A program made the translations under genes and the position numbers. Below the pieces are notes generated by a model. The model did no database searches and was not told where the DNA came from. It saw nothing but the letters and a program-made list of their open reading frames with translations. This document shows positions 45,224-54,103 of a DNA stretch of 64,000 nt, in pieces (position 1 is the first letter of the stretch; every line of letters starts with the position of its first letter). Origin of the DNA: Aromatoleum anaerobium (GTDB lineage Bacteria > Pseudomonadota > Gammaproteobacteria > Burkholderiales > Rhodocyclaceae); NCBI RefSeq assembly GCF_012910705.2, contig NZ_WTVG02000036.1, forward strand, positions 186,001 to 250,000. Direction: 5' to 3'.

Positions 45224-46444
45224 TCAGGCGGCTGCGCGAATGAAGCCGAAGCGAGTCAGCGCCTTGATCCAGCGTGGAGCGTTGCGTTGAACGGAAAGCG
45301 CCTCATAGTCGGTGGCTGAATCCCGGTAGTGTTCGCCACGTTTGAGCATGAAGTAGATGGTGCGCAGAATCTTGTGTGCCAAGGCGACGATGGCGCGTTT
45401 GTGGCCGCGGCGAACGATGAGCGACTGGAACTTCGACTGCAAGGCCGATTTGGTGCGGCTGGCGGCATGAGCGAACTCGCAGAGCAGGCGTCGGACATAG
45501 AGGTTGCCCTTGCGAACGCGTCCGGATTTGCGCTTGCCCGCCGACTCATTGTTGCCCGGGCAGATGCCGACCCAGGACGTCAGCCGATCCGCGCAGCCGA
45601 ATGCCTCCATATCGGTGCCAATTTCCACCAGCAGCATGGCTGCGCCGATCAGATCGACGCCGGGCAGGGTTTGCAGCAAGGCGAGCGCGTTTCGTTCGTC
45701 CTGCAGTCCATCCAGAAGTCGCGCATCGAAGCGCGCAATGCGCGCCTCGATCTCCTCGACATGGTGCATCAGTTCATCGAGCACGAAGCGATGGCTGTCG
45801 GTCAGTTCCCCCTGCAAGGCATCGAAGATTTCCTCGCGACTGGCCTTGAGTCGCCGACTGGCGAACTTCAGCACCTCGTTCGGCGAGTGCCCTTCGATGA
45901 TGGCCTTGACCATGGCGCGTGCCGACTGACCATGCAGATCGCTCACCACCACGCCCAGGCGGATGCCGCCGTCGGTCAGCACCTTGTGCAGGCGGTTCTT
46001 CTCGGAGGCCAGCAGACCCACCAGTTTCTGCCGCTGCCGCGAAATCAGACGCAACTCACGCAGCCGTGCCGGCGGCACGAACGAACCGCGCAGCAATCCG
46101 GCACGCGAGAGCGTCGCCAACCATTGCGCATCGCCGACATCGGTCTTGCGTCCGGGAACATTCTTGACGTGCCGGGCATTGACCACTTGCCCACGGATGC
46201 CCACCGCTTCCAGTGCGGCATACGGGCTCTTCCAGTAGATGCCCGTGCTCTCCATCACCACCTGATCGGGAGCAAGCGATGCCGCCCAGTCGGCCAGTGC
46301 GCGCCGATCGCGTTTGAACGCACCGAATTGCCGCTGTTCGATACGCGTCGTGCCGTCGGCCTCTTCGAGGATCGCGCAGGCCGTAATTTGCGCCTGATGC
46401 ACATCCAGTCCGATGACTCGTTTGTGTAGCGCTACCAGTTCCAT
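45224..46444 (-). CDS. IS110-family transposase (DEDD recombinase)
   Basis: RNA-guided-type recombinase of 406 residues. The N-terminal RuvC-like DEDD domain starts VIGLDVHQAQITACAI and contains MESTGIYWKS and KTDVGDAQWLATL; the C-terminal Tnp20 domain has LPGVDLIGAAMLLVEIG, LTSWVGICPGNNESAGKRKSG and the catalytic Ser region. Length is normal. The ATG at 46444 follows ACGGGAGATGG. It appears intact. Confidence 0.95.
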   Translation of the reverse strand: MELVALHKRVIGLDVHQAQITACAILEEADGTTRIEQRQFGAFKRDRRALADWAASLAPDQVVMESTGIYWKSPYAALEAVGIRGQVVNARHVKNVPGRKTDVGDAQWLATLSRAGLLRGSFVPPARLRELRLISRQRQKLVGLLASEKNRLHKVLTDGGIRLGVVVSDLHGQSARAMVKAIIEGHSPNEVLKFASRRLKASREEIFDALQGELTDSHRFVLDELMHHVEEIEARIARFDARLLDGLQDERNALALLQTLPGVDLIGAAMLLVEIGTDMEAFGCADRLTSWVGICPGNNESAGKRKSGRVRKGNLYVRRLLCEFAHAASRTKSALQSKFQSLIVRRGHKRAIVALAHKILRTIYFMLKRGEHYRDSATDYEALSVQRNAPRWIKALTRFGFIRAAA

Positions 46445-46694
46445 GCCATCTCCCGTCGAATTACACTCAACAGTGGAAGGGGGCGGGTGCCAGAACTGAA
46501 AGTGCCTGAAGGCGACAAGTCGCCGACGGCCTGTTTAACGTGCGCTCTCTATGGAAGCAATCCGGGGTACGAGTCAGTTCGGCGGGTCACGTTAGCTTGC
46601 GGGGTCGAGCCGCCAAAAAATTGCGCGACCTCTTCCCGCCTCCTTCCACCCCGAATTCTCTTTCATCATCAGGGGTGGCGGCCATCGCAATCAC
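46445..46694 (-). ncRNA. Non-coding left end of IS110, candidate bridge RNA
   Basis: IS110-group elements encode a structured bridge RNA in the non-coding end upstream of the transposase. This 250-bp segment has the right place and size, and contains pairs such as GCCGTCGGCGAC near 46520-46532 that can fold. I did not derive a full structure, so this rests on position. Confidence 0.5.
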
Positions 46695-47195
46695 CGTTAG
46701 CACTGCGTCATGCGCTCGGCGGTATGGCCGGAAGCCGTAGCTGTGTTCGGAGAACGTTGGATCAATCTTCGGCTGCAGGACCTGTAGCAGGGCTTGTTGA
46801 ATCAGCCGATCCGTCACCGTCGGTATCCCCAACTCACGCACCCCGCCACCGGGCTTCGGGATCTGGACGCGCCGCACGGCTTGAGGCCGGTAACTGCCGT
46901 CCAGTAACGCTTCCCGAAGCCGGGGCCAGTGCGTCTTCAGGTACGCCGCCGTCTCGGCAATCGACAACCCATCCACCCCGGCACTGCCGCGATTGGCTTT
47001 GACGCGTTTCCACGCCAGCACCATGTTCTCTCTCGCGAGCGCCTGCGCGAGCAGGTCGTCTCGCCCTGAGCCTTCGGTTTCATGCCGCGCCGGACGTGCT
47101 TCATCACGCATCGCTTCGGGTCTGGCTTCACCTCGCCCTCCCGCGTTGCGCCCCGGTTGCCCGGGCTTCTGATGCACTGCACTTCCGAGCGACAT

Positions 47196-47574
47196 GGCCT
47201 TCGGCCCTCCTACTCGTTCGGCCCTTCGCCCCGTACCGGCAGCTAATACGGCCTCTGCTGACTTCTCGCTCCGGCTTGTCACCGTCGGCCTTTCAGCCAC
47301 AAGGCGAGATCTCCCCAGGTAAGAACGCACTCCTTCGCTGCACAACCGCCGGATCTACGCCACTTCGCCTTGATCACGAGAGCTTCGCGGTTTTCGGCCC
47401 GCTCGCCCTGCTCGGCAGCGCCTTTTATCCGATTCTTGTCCATCGGCTCGCAGCTTCGATCCACGCTTCCTTCCCACACTCGGTCGCCCTCATGCAGTTG
47501 CGCTTCACTTCGTTCGCTGTGATCAACTTACGGCGGGACTTGCACCCGCAAGAGTGCGCCCATGCTGGGCGCAC
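47196..47574 (-). ncRNA. Intron 5' RNA (domains I-IV, before the RT)
   Basis: The 379 bp between the intron's GTGCG start and the RT start codon are non-coding and must contain most of the ribozyme scaffold (domains I-III and part of IV). The first 30 bases form a hairpin GTGCGCCC / GGGCGCAC. Frames on the opposite strand here are not credible genes. Confidence 0.6.
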
Positions 47575-47577
47575 CGG

Positions 47578-47610
47578 AAAAAGAAGGCCCGCCGAGAAGC
47601 GGCGGGCCTT
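47578..47610 (-). terminator. Rho-independent terminator, intron target
   Basis: Perfect 11-bp stem AAGGCCCGCCG / CGGCGGGCCTT (47584-47594, 47600-47610), loop AGAAG; on the minus strand it is followed by CTTTTTCCG, directly after which the intron begins. It terminates the minus-strand gene at 47641-48138. Confidence 0.9.
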
Positions 47611-47640
47611 CTGTCTGTTACTTACTACAACGGTCTCGGC

Positions 47641-48138
47641 TTACTGCGAAGGCGGCCCGGTCTCTCGGGCCGATCCGTTCAGGTAATTTTGCAGTGCTTC
47701 ACGAAACAGGTTCTCCGGTCCCTTCGAAGCCACCCAGACGAGGCCGGCACCCGCGAGGGTGATAAACGAAGCGGCGAAGCCTGCTGCCAGGTTATGACCT
47801 ACTCCGGTCCAGAATGGCGTCTTGACTGCCTTTACGATGGCGTCGTCGCGGATCTCGTTCCGCGCCTCCTCGATCTGTTCTGCGAGCGCAAAATCCAGAA
47901 AGTTGTCGAGAAGGTCTAGTGCCTGCTCGCGATACCCATCAAGCTGGGACTGCATATTGCTGAAACGGGAGAACCCAGCTTCAACTTCGTCGTCATTTGG
48001 GATCCGGAAATGGTCCTGTTCGAACCTCTTCAGCCACTCGACCTTTTGGCGCTTGTAGACGGTGTAGGCCACCATCCCGACGAAGTCCCCATCATCCTGT
48101 ACAAGCTTGTCGAATATATGGTTGTAGCCGTTGGCCAT
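47641..48138 (-). CDS. Hypothetical protein with one C-terminal membrane segment
   Basis: Protein of 165 residues, family not recognised. The first 115 residues are charged and helical (MANGYNHIFDKLVQDDGDF, EQALDLLDNFLDFALAEQIEEA). A hydrophobic segment (AAGFAASFITLAGAGLVWVA, about 122-141) follows, then a short tail. It could be a membrane-anchored exclusion or abortive-infection protein, but that is only a guess from shape and place. Terminator directly downstream. Confidence 0.65.
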   Translation of the reverse strand: MANGYNHIFDKLVQDDGDFVGMVAYTVYKRQKVEWLKRFEQDHFRIPNDDEVEAGFSRFSNMQSQLDGYREQALDLLDNFLDFALAEQIEEARNEIRDDAIVKAVKTPFWTGVGHNLAAGFAASFITLAGAGLVWVASKGPENLFREALQNYLNGSARETGPPSQ

Positions 48139-48143
48139 CTACA

Positions 48144-48335
48144 TCACGCCGCAGCTAGGCACTTCTTGGCTGCCGCATAGGCCTTATTGATCTCCGTACT
48201 ACTAAGCTTCGTCTTAGCAGAGGGTACGGCCGCACGTGTGACACCCGAGGCAACAAGGCCACCGCTCGATGAGCTACGGACCATCGCCTCGTTGGCCTTT
48301 ACAACCGTCTCGCGGGTGATCAAATTGCGCTTCAT
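48144..48335 (-). CDS. Small hypothetical protein
   Basis: Protein of 63 residues, basic, Ser/Ala/Lys-rich (NLITRETVVKANEAMVR, STEINKAYAAAKKCLA). It lies 5 bp upstream of the membrane-segment gene in the same direction, so the two probably form an operon. No family recognised. The 165 bp to its right hold no gene and lead to the arm-site repeats. Confidence 0.5.
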   Translation of the reverse strand: MKRNLITRETVVKANEAMVRSSSSGGLVASGVTRAAVPSAKTKLSSTEINKAYAAAKKCLAAA

Positions 48336-48500
48336 GATGGCGCTCCCGAGGTTCCTCTTGTGTAGACAAAAGCCGCTACGTCGGGCGGCTCATAGTTCGA
48401 GTGCGAGTATGCGCAAGAGTTTCACCCCCTGCAATCGCTGTTGCAACTGACAGGCTGACGCCCATACCGCGCGCTCCCGCAACGGCTGTTTCGGCCGTAA

Positions 48501-48520
48501 TGCTAGCCCGGTGCTAGCCC
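48501..48520. promoter_or_regulatory. Candidate integrase arm-binding sites, right end
   Basis: Two TGCTAGCCC copies (48501-48509, 48512-48520), 11 bp apart, in the same orientation as those at the left end (24485, 24495, 24506). Position about 50 bp inside the right att site fits arm-type sites of the element's integrase. Confidence 0.65.
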
Positions 48521-48532
48521 ACCGGAAAACAA

Positions 48533-48560
48533 CAAGGGCTTGCATCGCTGCAAGCCCTTG
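48533..48560 (-). terminator. Terminator behind tRNA-Thr, brought by the element
   Basis: Perfect 12-bp stem CAAGGGCTTGCA / TGCAAGCCCTTG, loop TCGC; on the minus strand it is followed by TTGTTTTCC. It lies 8 bp beyond the tRNA 3' end, inside the element, and replaces the ancestral hairpin now at 24285-24314. Confidence 0.88.
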
Positions 48561-48567
48561 ATTTTAT

Positions 48568-48643
<76 letters not shown>

Positions 48644-48767
48644 AAGGCGGCGAAATATACATCAGGTCGGCGCAGGGTTCAACTGTTGCGTTGCATGAAA
48701 TGGCTGTCCTCGTCCGCGGTAAAACGCGTTGCAGGCAGAGCGGCTGCCTCTCCGTCGACGGCCCCTC

Positions 48768-49667
48768 TCAGGCCTGTCGCCAGTAGTCCGGGCGGCCGTA
48801 GTGATTTTTCAGGTGATCGATGAAGAGCCGGACGCGCAGCGCGAGATGCTTGCGCTGCGGAAAGACGGCGTAGATGCCCGTGGTCGGCGCGGCGAACGTG
48901 TCCAGCACAGACACCAGACGCCCGGCGCACAGGTCGGCGTCGACCTCCCACAGCGAGCGCCATGCGAGCCCGTGACCGGCAAGTGCCCACTCGTGCAGCA
49001 CCGCGCCGTCGTTGCATTCAAACCGGCCGCCGACCTTGAGCGTGATCGTCTCCCCGTCCTCGTCGCGGAACAGCCAGCCTCGCTGCTGGCCGAGCGACAG
49101 GCACTTGTGGCCGGAGAGATCCTGCGGCACCGCCGGCGTGCCGAAGCGTGCAAGATAGGCCGGGCTCGCGACGACGACGCGGCGGTTCTCGGCGAGCCGG
49201 ATCGACACCAGGCTCGAATCGGGAAGCTCGCCGATGCGGATCGCGCAGTCGATGCCTTCGTTGACGAGGTCGACGACGCGGTCGCTGAGATCCAGCATGC
49301 ATGACACGTCCGGGTTCATTTCGAGGAAATCGCGCATCAGCGGTGCGACGTGGATGCGGCCGAAGCCGGCCGGCGCCGACACCCGGATGTGCCCGCTGGC
49401 CTTGACTCCGCCGAGGCTGACCGACGCTTCGGCATTTGCCAGATCGTGCAGGATGCGCTGGCAATCCTCGAGGAACGCGGCGCCTTCGAACGTCAGCGCG
49501 ATGCTGCGGGTCGTGCGCGTCAGCAGCTTGACCCCCAGGCGCTGTTCCAGCGCGTCCAGACGCCGTCCGATGATGGCCGGGGTGACGCCCTCCGCCCGCG
49601 CCGCGGCCGAAAGGCTGCCGCGGCTGGCAATATTGACGAAACTCTCGACCTGTTTGAACGTGTCCAT
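48768..49667 (-). CDS. LysR-family transcriptional regulator
   Basis: DNA-binding regulator of 299 residues. N-terminal winged HTH (VESFVNIASRGSLSAAARAE, GRRLDALEQRLGVKLLTRTTRSIALT) and a periplasmic-binding-like effector domain (SGHIRVSAPAGFGRIHVAPL, VDLVNEGIDCAIRIGELPDSS). The start at 49667 (MDTFKQVESF) was preferred over the ATG 13 codons upstream. It diverges from the HAD gene across 174 bp, so it may control that gene. Effector unknown. Confidence 0.93.
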   Translation of the reverse strand: MDTFKQVESFVNIASRGSLSAAARAEGVTPAIIGRRLDALEQRLGVKLLTRTTRSIALTFEGAAFLEDCQRILHDLANAEASVSLGGVKASGHIRVSAPAGFGRIHVAPLMRDFLEMNPDVSCMLDLSDRVVDLVNEGIDCAIRIGELPDSSLVSIRLAENRRVVVASPAYLARFGTPAVPQDLSGHKCLSLGQQRGWLFRDEDGETITLKVGGRFECNDGAVLHEWALAGHGLAWRSLWEVDADLCAGRLVSVLDTFAAPTTGIYAVFPQRKHLALRVRLFIDHLKNHYGRPDYWRQA

Positions 49668-49841
49668 TTTGTACTGAAAGTAACAGATAAATTGACTGAT
49701 GCACATCTTCTATCGCGCACATGATACCAATACACTCCTCTTCGACCTGGGGGTGGAGGAGACGCTGCCCCGACAATCGGGACGGCTGCGAGCGGCAGGG
49801 TTGCCGGTCGCCAAGGCGCACGAACCGGAATTCCAACGACG

Positions 49842-50549
49842 ATGAAACATCCTGACCAGATCCGCGCAATCGCTTTCGACGCCTACGGCACCCTCTTCGA
49901 CGTCTACTCCGTGGGCGCACTCGCCGAGCAGCTGTTTCCCGGCCACGGTGAAGCGCTGACCGCGATGTGGCGGCTGAAGCAGATCGAATACTCGTTCCTG
50001 CGCACCCTGTCGGACCGCTACAAACCGTTCCTCGAAGTGACGGACGACGCGCTGCGGTTTTCGGCCAGCCGACTCGGCCTCGGCATGAACGACGCGCAGC
50101 ATCGCCAGTTGATGAACCAGTATGCGTGCCTGTCGCCCTTCCCCGAAAACCTCGGCGCGCTGAAGACTTTGCGCGAGCTCGGCGTGCCGCTGGCCGTGCT
50201 GTCGAACGGCACGCCGCGGATGCTCGATGTCGCGATCAAGAGCGCCGGCATGAACGGGCTGTTCGATCACGTGCTGTCGGTGGACACGGTGCGCCAGTAC
50301 AAGACGGCCGACGCCGCATATCAGCTCGGGCCCGACGCTTTCGGCTGCGCAGCGCGCGACATCCTGTTCGTCTCGTCGAACGGCTGGGACGCGGCCGGCG
50401 CGACCTGGTTCGGCTATACGACCTTCTGGATCAACCGCTCGGGCCAGCCTCTCGAAGCACTCGACGTGACGCCGTCGGCGATCGGCCAGCGGCTCACCGA
50501 TGTGGTCGACTTCGTCCGCCCGCGCCTTGTCGGCGCGCCCCGCGCATGA
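49842..50549 (+). CDS. Haloacid dehalogenase, type II-like HAD hydrolase
   Basis: Cytoplasmic HAD-fold enzyme of 235 residues, probably removing halide from 2-haloacids by way of an aspartyl ester. Asp13 in AFDAYGTLFDVYS is the nucleophile; LSNGTPRMLD, the Lys in RQYKTADAAY and VSSNGWDAAGATWFG are the type II dehalogenase motifs in order. Length is normal. It overlaps no gene; the TauE/SafE permease starts 10 bp downstream and may export or import the anion. Confidence 0.88.
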   Translation: MKHPDQIRAIAFDAYGTLFDVYSVGALAEQLFPGHGEALTAMWRLKQIEYSFLRTLSDRYKPFLEVTDDALRFSASRLGLGMNDAQHRQLMNQYACLSPFPENLGALKTLRELGVPLAVLSNGTPRMLDVAIKSAGMNGLFDHVLSVDTVRQYKTADAAYQLGPDAFGCAARDILFVSSNGWDAAGATWFGYTTFWINRSGQPLEALDVTPSAIGQRLTDVVDFVRPRLVGAPRA

Positions 50550-50559
50550 CCCTCCGCCC

Positions 50560-51336
50560 ATGACCCCAACCGAACTCCTCGTCATCGGCGTCGCCGCGGC
50601 GATGGCCGGGGCGATGAACGCGGTCGCCGGCGGCGGGACGTTCTTCTCGTTCCCGGCGCTGCTCGCGATCGGCGTGCCGCCGGTGATCGCGAACGCCAGC
50701 AACGCGGTCGCACTGTGGCCGGCGAGCGTGTCGAGCGCCTACGCGTATCGCGGCGAACTGGCGCGCTTCGGCAAGGGCCTGCCGGCGCTCACGGCCGTCG
50801 CGTTCGTTGGCGGCATCGCCGGCGGCCTGCTGCTGCTGTCGACGCGCGACGACACGTTCTCGATGCTGATTCCGTGGCTGCTGCTGATCGCGACGGTGAT
50901 GTTCGCCGGCAGCGGGCGGATTTCGGGCCTCCTCGCGCGGCTGCGCGGGCCGGCCGCAACCGGCCCCTCGCACGCAACGCCGAGCGGCCTGCTGTTCCAG
51001 TTCGCGGTGTCAATCTACGGCGGGTTCTTCGGCGCCGGCATGGGCATCGTGATGATTGCGGCGCTGGCGATCCAGGGCCACCGCGACATCCACGACATCA
51101 ATGCGCTGAAGAACTGGCTGTCGGCAGTGATCTACAGCGTCGCCGTCGTGACCTTCGTCATCGCCGGCGCGGTGAGCTGGCCGCACACGCTCGTCATGCT
51201 GACGACCGCCGCGCTGGGCGGTTACTGGGGCGCGGTCGGCGCCCGCAAGGTTCCCGCCGCGTGGTTGCGGCGCTTCATCATCACGGTAGGCACTTCGCTG
51301 ACCGTCTACTATTTCTACACGACGTACCTGCAATAA
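50560..51336 (+). CDS. TauE/SafE family anion permease
   Basis: Integral membrane protein of 258 residues with about eight hydrophobic segments in two halves. Typical sequences are MAGAMNAVAGGGTFFSFPALLAIG and, in the second half, YGGFFGAGMGIVMIAAL. Members export sulfite, sulfoacetate or other organic anions. It lies between the dehalogenase and glcB with short gaps. Start at 50560 was chosen over an upstream ATG inside the previous gene. Confidence 0.9.
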   Translation: MTPTELLVIGVAAAMAGAMNAVAGGGTFFSFPALLAIGVPPVIANASNAVALWPASVSSAYAYRGELARFGKGLPALTAVAFVGGIAGGLLLLSTRDDTFSMLIPWLLLIATVMFAGSGRISGLLARLRGPAATGPSHATPSGLLFQFAVSIYGGFFGAGMGIVMIAALAIQGHRDIHDINALKNWLSAVIYSVAVVTFVIAGAVSWPHTLVMLTTAALGGYWGAVGARKVPAAWLRRFIITVGTSLTVYYFYTTYLQ

Positions 51337-51348
51337 AGGCGAGACATC

Positions 51349-53526
51349 ATGACCGAACGAATCCAATGTAATCAGCTCCAGGTGGACGCGGCGCTGCAGC
51401 GCTTCATCGAAACCGAAGCCCTGCCCGGCACCGGCCTCGACGCGGCGGCGTTCTGGAAAGGCTTCAGCGAACTGGCCAACGAGCTCGCGGTCAAGAACCG
51501 CGCGCTGCTCGCCGAACGCGACCGCCTGCAGGCCGAGATCGACACCTGGCACCGCGCGCATCCGGGTCCGATCCAGGACATGCCGGCGTACCGCGCCTTC
51601 CTCGAGTCGATCGGCTACCTGCAGCCGGTGCCGGCGCCGTTCAAGGTCAGCACCGCGAACGTCGACGTCGAGATCGGTGAACAGGCCGGCCCGCAGCTCG
51701 TCGTGCCGATCATGAACGCGCGCTATGCGCTCAATGCCGCGAACGCGCGCTGGGGCAGCCTGTACGACGCGCTGTACGGCACCGATGCGATTCCTTCGGA
51801 CGGCGGCGCCGAGATCGGCGCGAGCTTCAACCCGGTGCGCGGCGCGCGCGTGATCGCTTTTGCGCGCGACGTGCTGAACCAGGCCGCACCGCTCGCGCAG
51901 GGCGGACACGACCAGGCCGCCTCCTACGCCGTCGCCGGCGGCAAGCTCGTCGTCACGCTCACCGACGGCGCCCAGACCGGCCTCGCCGATGCCGCGAAAT
52001 TCGCCGGCTTCCTGGGTCAGGCCGACGCGCCGTCAGCCGTGCTGCTGAAGAACCACGGCCTGCACCTCGAAATCCAGATCGACCGCAACCACCCGATCGG
52101 CAAGACCGATGCGGCCGGCATCAAGGACGTCGTCGTCGAAGCCGCGGTGTCGACGATCATGGACTGCGAGGACTCGGTCGCCGCGGTCGACGCCGAGGAC
52201 AAGGTCGTCGCCTACCGCAACTGGCTCGGTCTGATGAACGGCACGCTGGTCGAAACGTTCGACAAGGGCGGCAAGCTGGTCGAACGGCACATGAACGCCG
52301 ACCGCGAATACACCGCGCCCGACTGTTCGGCGCTGCGCCTGCACGGCCGCTCGCTGCTGTTCATCCGCAACGTCGGCCACCTGATGACCAACCCGGCGAT
52401 CCTGCTCGCCGACGGCGCCGAGATTCCCGAAGGCATCATGGACGGCGTCGTGACGACGCTGATCGCGCTGCACGACCGCACCCGCCGCGGCAATTCGCGC
52501 ACCGGCAGCGTCTATATCGTCAAGCCGAAGATGCACGGTCCGGCCGAAGTCGCGTTCGCCAGCGAACTGTTCGGCCGCGTCGAGCAGCTCCTCGGGCTGC
52601 CGGCGAGCACGATCAAGATCGGCATCATGGACGAGGAGCGCCGCACTTCGGTGAACCTCGCCGCCTGCATCAAGACCGCCGAGTCGCGCGTCGCATTCAT
52701 CAACACCGGCTTCCTCGACCGCACCGGCGACGAGATGCACACCGCGATGGAAGCGGGCCCGATGATCCGCAAGGGCGACATGAAGACTTCCGCCTGGATC
52801 CAGGCGTACGAGCGGCAAAACGTGCTGATCGGCCTCGACTGCGGCTTGCGCGGCAAGGCCCAGATCGGCAAGGGCATGTGGGCGATGCCGGACCTGATGG
52901 CGGAGATGCTCAAGCAGAAGATCGGCCATCCGAAGGCCGGCGCGACCACCGCGTGGGTGCCGTCGCCGACCGCCGCGGTGCTGCACGCGCTGCACTACCA
53001 CCAGGTCGACGTCAAGGCGGTGCAGCAGGAGATGGAAAAGATCAGCCTCGACGCCGAGCGCGAGACGCTGATGAACAACCTGCTGACCGTGCCGGTCGCC
53101 GCGAACCCGAACTGGAGCGCCGCCGAGATCCAGCAGGAGCTCGACAACAACGCCCAGGGCATCCTCGGCTACGTCGTGCGCTGGATCGACCAGGGCGTCG
53201 GCTGCTCGAAAGTGCCGGACATCAACAACATCGGCCTGATGGAAGACCGCGCGACGCTGCGCATCTCGAGCCAGCACATCGCGAACTGGCTGCGCCACGG
53301 TGTCACCAACGAAGCCCAGGTGCTCGAGACGATGAAGCGCATGGCGGCGGTCGTCGACCAGCAGAATGCGGGCGATCCGCTGTACCGCCCGATGGCCCCG
53401 GATTTCGACCAGTCGGTCGCGTTCCAGGCGGCGAAGGACCTCGTGTTCAAGGGCTGCGCTCAGCCGAGCGGCTACACCGAACCGCTGCTGCACCGCTGGC
53501 GCCAGGTCGCGAAAGCGCGCGGCTGA
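51349..53526 (+). CDS. glcB: Malate synthase G
   Basis: Condenses glyoxylate and acetyl-CoA to malate in the glyoxylate/glycolate pathway. The 725 residues match the monomeric G isoform. Visible motifs are [17 protein letters not shown] (metal-binding Glu/Asp), [39 protein letters not shown] and [14 protein letters not shown]. The start follows AAAGGCGAGA. It may be co-transcribed with the two genes upstream. Confidence 0.97.
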   Translation: MTERIQCNQLQVDAALQRFIETEALPGTGLDAAAFWKGFSELANELAVKNRALLAERDRLQAEIDTWHRAHPGPIQDMPAYRAFLESIGYLQPVPAPFKVSTANVDVEIGEQAGPQLVVPIMNARYALNAANARWGSLYDALYGTDAIPSDGGAEIGASFNPVRGARVIAFARDVLNQAAPLAQGGHDQAASYAVAGGKLVVTLTDGAQTGLADAAKFAGFLGQADAPSAVLLKNHGLHLEIQIDRNHPIGKTDAAGIKDVVVEAAVSTIMDCEDSVAAVDAEDKVVAYRNWLGLMNGTLVETFDKGGKLVERHMNADREYTAPDCSALRLHGRSLLFIRNVGHLMTNPAILLADGAEIPEGIMDGVVTTLIALHDRTRRGNSRTGSVYIVKPKMHGPAEVAFASELFGRVEQLLGLPASTIKIGIMDEERRTSVNLAACIKTAESRVAFINTGFLDRTGDEMHTAMEAGPMIRKGDMKTSAWIQAYERQNVLIGLDCGLRGKAQIGKGMWAMPDLMAEMLKQKIGHPKAGATTAWVPSPTAAVLHALHYHQVDVKAVQQEMEKISLDAERETLMNNLLTVPVAANPNWSAAEIQQELDNNAQGILGYVVRWIDQGVGCSKVPDINNIGLMEDRATLRISSQHIANWLRHGVTNEAQVLETMKRMAAVVDQQNAGDPLYRPMAPDFDQSVAFQAAKDLVFKGCAQPSGYTEPLLHRWRQVAKARG

Positions 53527-53533
53527 CGCTGAG

Positions 53534-54052
53534 GTGCGCTGGCCCGGAGTGCCCGCCGTCCACGGATGGCTATCGCTCGACCGGCGCGGCGGCTGGCGGC
53601 TCAAAGGAGAGCCGGTCACGCATGCCGGGCTGAACGGCTTTCTGAACGCGAATTACCGCTCGGACGGGGACGGCAACTGGTTCGTCCAGAACGGGCCGCA
53701 ACGGGTCTTCGTGACGCTGGATTACACGCCTCTGGTGCTGCGGCTCGACGTCGACGGCAGCCTCACGGCGCACACTGGCGCGGCGACGGGCCCGGTCATT
53801 GCCGCGTACCTCGACGAGGACGGCAACGTGCTGCTGCATACGTCGCAGGGTGTCGGGCTGCTCGACGACCGGGATCTTTCCGCGTTCGTCGGGCAGTGCC
53901 GGGCCGACGACGGCGGGCCGGCGAGCGACGCTGCCTTCGTCGAAGTCATGGGCGGCGGCTCGGGAGTGGTGTGGTACGGCTTGCCGCTGCAGCCGATCAG
54001 GCATGCGGAGGTCGCCGCGCGTTTCGCGTTCCAGCCCCATCCGGAGCCATGA
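53534..54052 (+). CDS. Conserved hypothetical protein (FVQNGPQRVFV family)
   Basis: Protein of 172 residues from a GTG seven bases after glcB. The sequence VPAVHGWLSLDRRGGWRLKG, NANYRSDGDGNWFVQNGP and QRVFVTLDYTPLVLR belongs to a beta-proteobacterial family of unknown function that I remember but cannot number securely. No signal or membrane segment. Probably translated with glcB. Confidence 0.7.
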   Translation: MRWPGVPAVHGWLSLDRRGGWRLKGEPVTHAGLNGFLNANYRSDGDGNWFVQNGPQRVFVTLDYTPLVLRLDVDGSLTAHTGAATGPVIAAYLDEDGNVLLHTSQGVGLLDDRDLSAFVGQCRADDGGPASDAAFVEVMGGGSGVVWYGLPLQPIRHAEVAARFAFQPHPEP

Positions 54053-54103
54053 ACGCACGGTTTTTCCCGGTCTCCCTCCGGCGCGCAACGCGGGAGCACA
54101 TCG

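Larger units (their letters stand above)
45146..46694 (-). mobile_element. IS110-family insertion sequence
   Basis: About 1549 bp inserted between codons for VLT and AQRY of the intron RT. Borders were set by rejoining the RT frame; they could shift by a base or two. One transposase gene, about 75 bp behind it and 250 bp of non-coding sequence ahead of it, as in the IS110 group. No obvious terminal inverted repeats, as expected for the family. Confidence 0.85.
44288..47195 (-). pseudogene. Group II intron reverse transcriptase/maturase, split by IS110
   Basis: Two halves on the minus strand: 47195-46695 (from MSLGSAVHQKPGQ to AHDAVLT) and 45145-44288 (from AQRYVQDGYR to the stop). Joined without the IS they give 452 residues in frame. 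Motifs: KANRGSAGVDG, SYGFRPYRRAHDA, VVDVDLEKFFDRVNHD, GTPQGGPLSPLLANV, FVRYADDCNVYV (YADD active site), and a maturase/X domain ending RWWHNSRLALN. No endonuclease domain is seen, typical of class C. Inactive in cis unless the IS excises. Confidence 0.9.
44199..47574 (-). mobile_element. Group II (class C-like) intron, interrupted by IS110
   Basis: On the minus strand the 5' end starts GTGCGCCCAGC at 47574, a group II consensus start, and the 3' end carries a domain V-like segment (GAACCGCCCGG ... CCCGCATGCCGGG) at about 44235-44280 followed by CCCCTATCCCGAT. It encodes a reverse transcriptase. The intron lies three bases behind the T-run of a rho-independent terminator, the classical target of class C introns. 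An IS110 element splits its RT. The 3' border is approximate by a few bases. Confidence 0.85.

Noticed and set aside
47096..47686. 196-codon plus-strand ORF over the intron 5' part
   Set aside because: It lies over ribozyme sequence and the terminator; such antisense frames are common in group II introns and no domain is seen.
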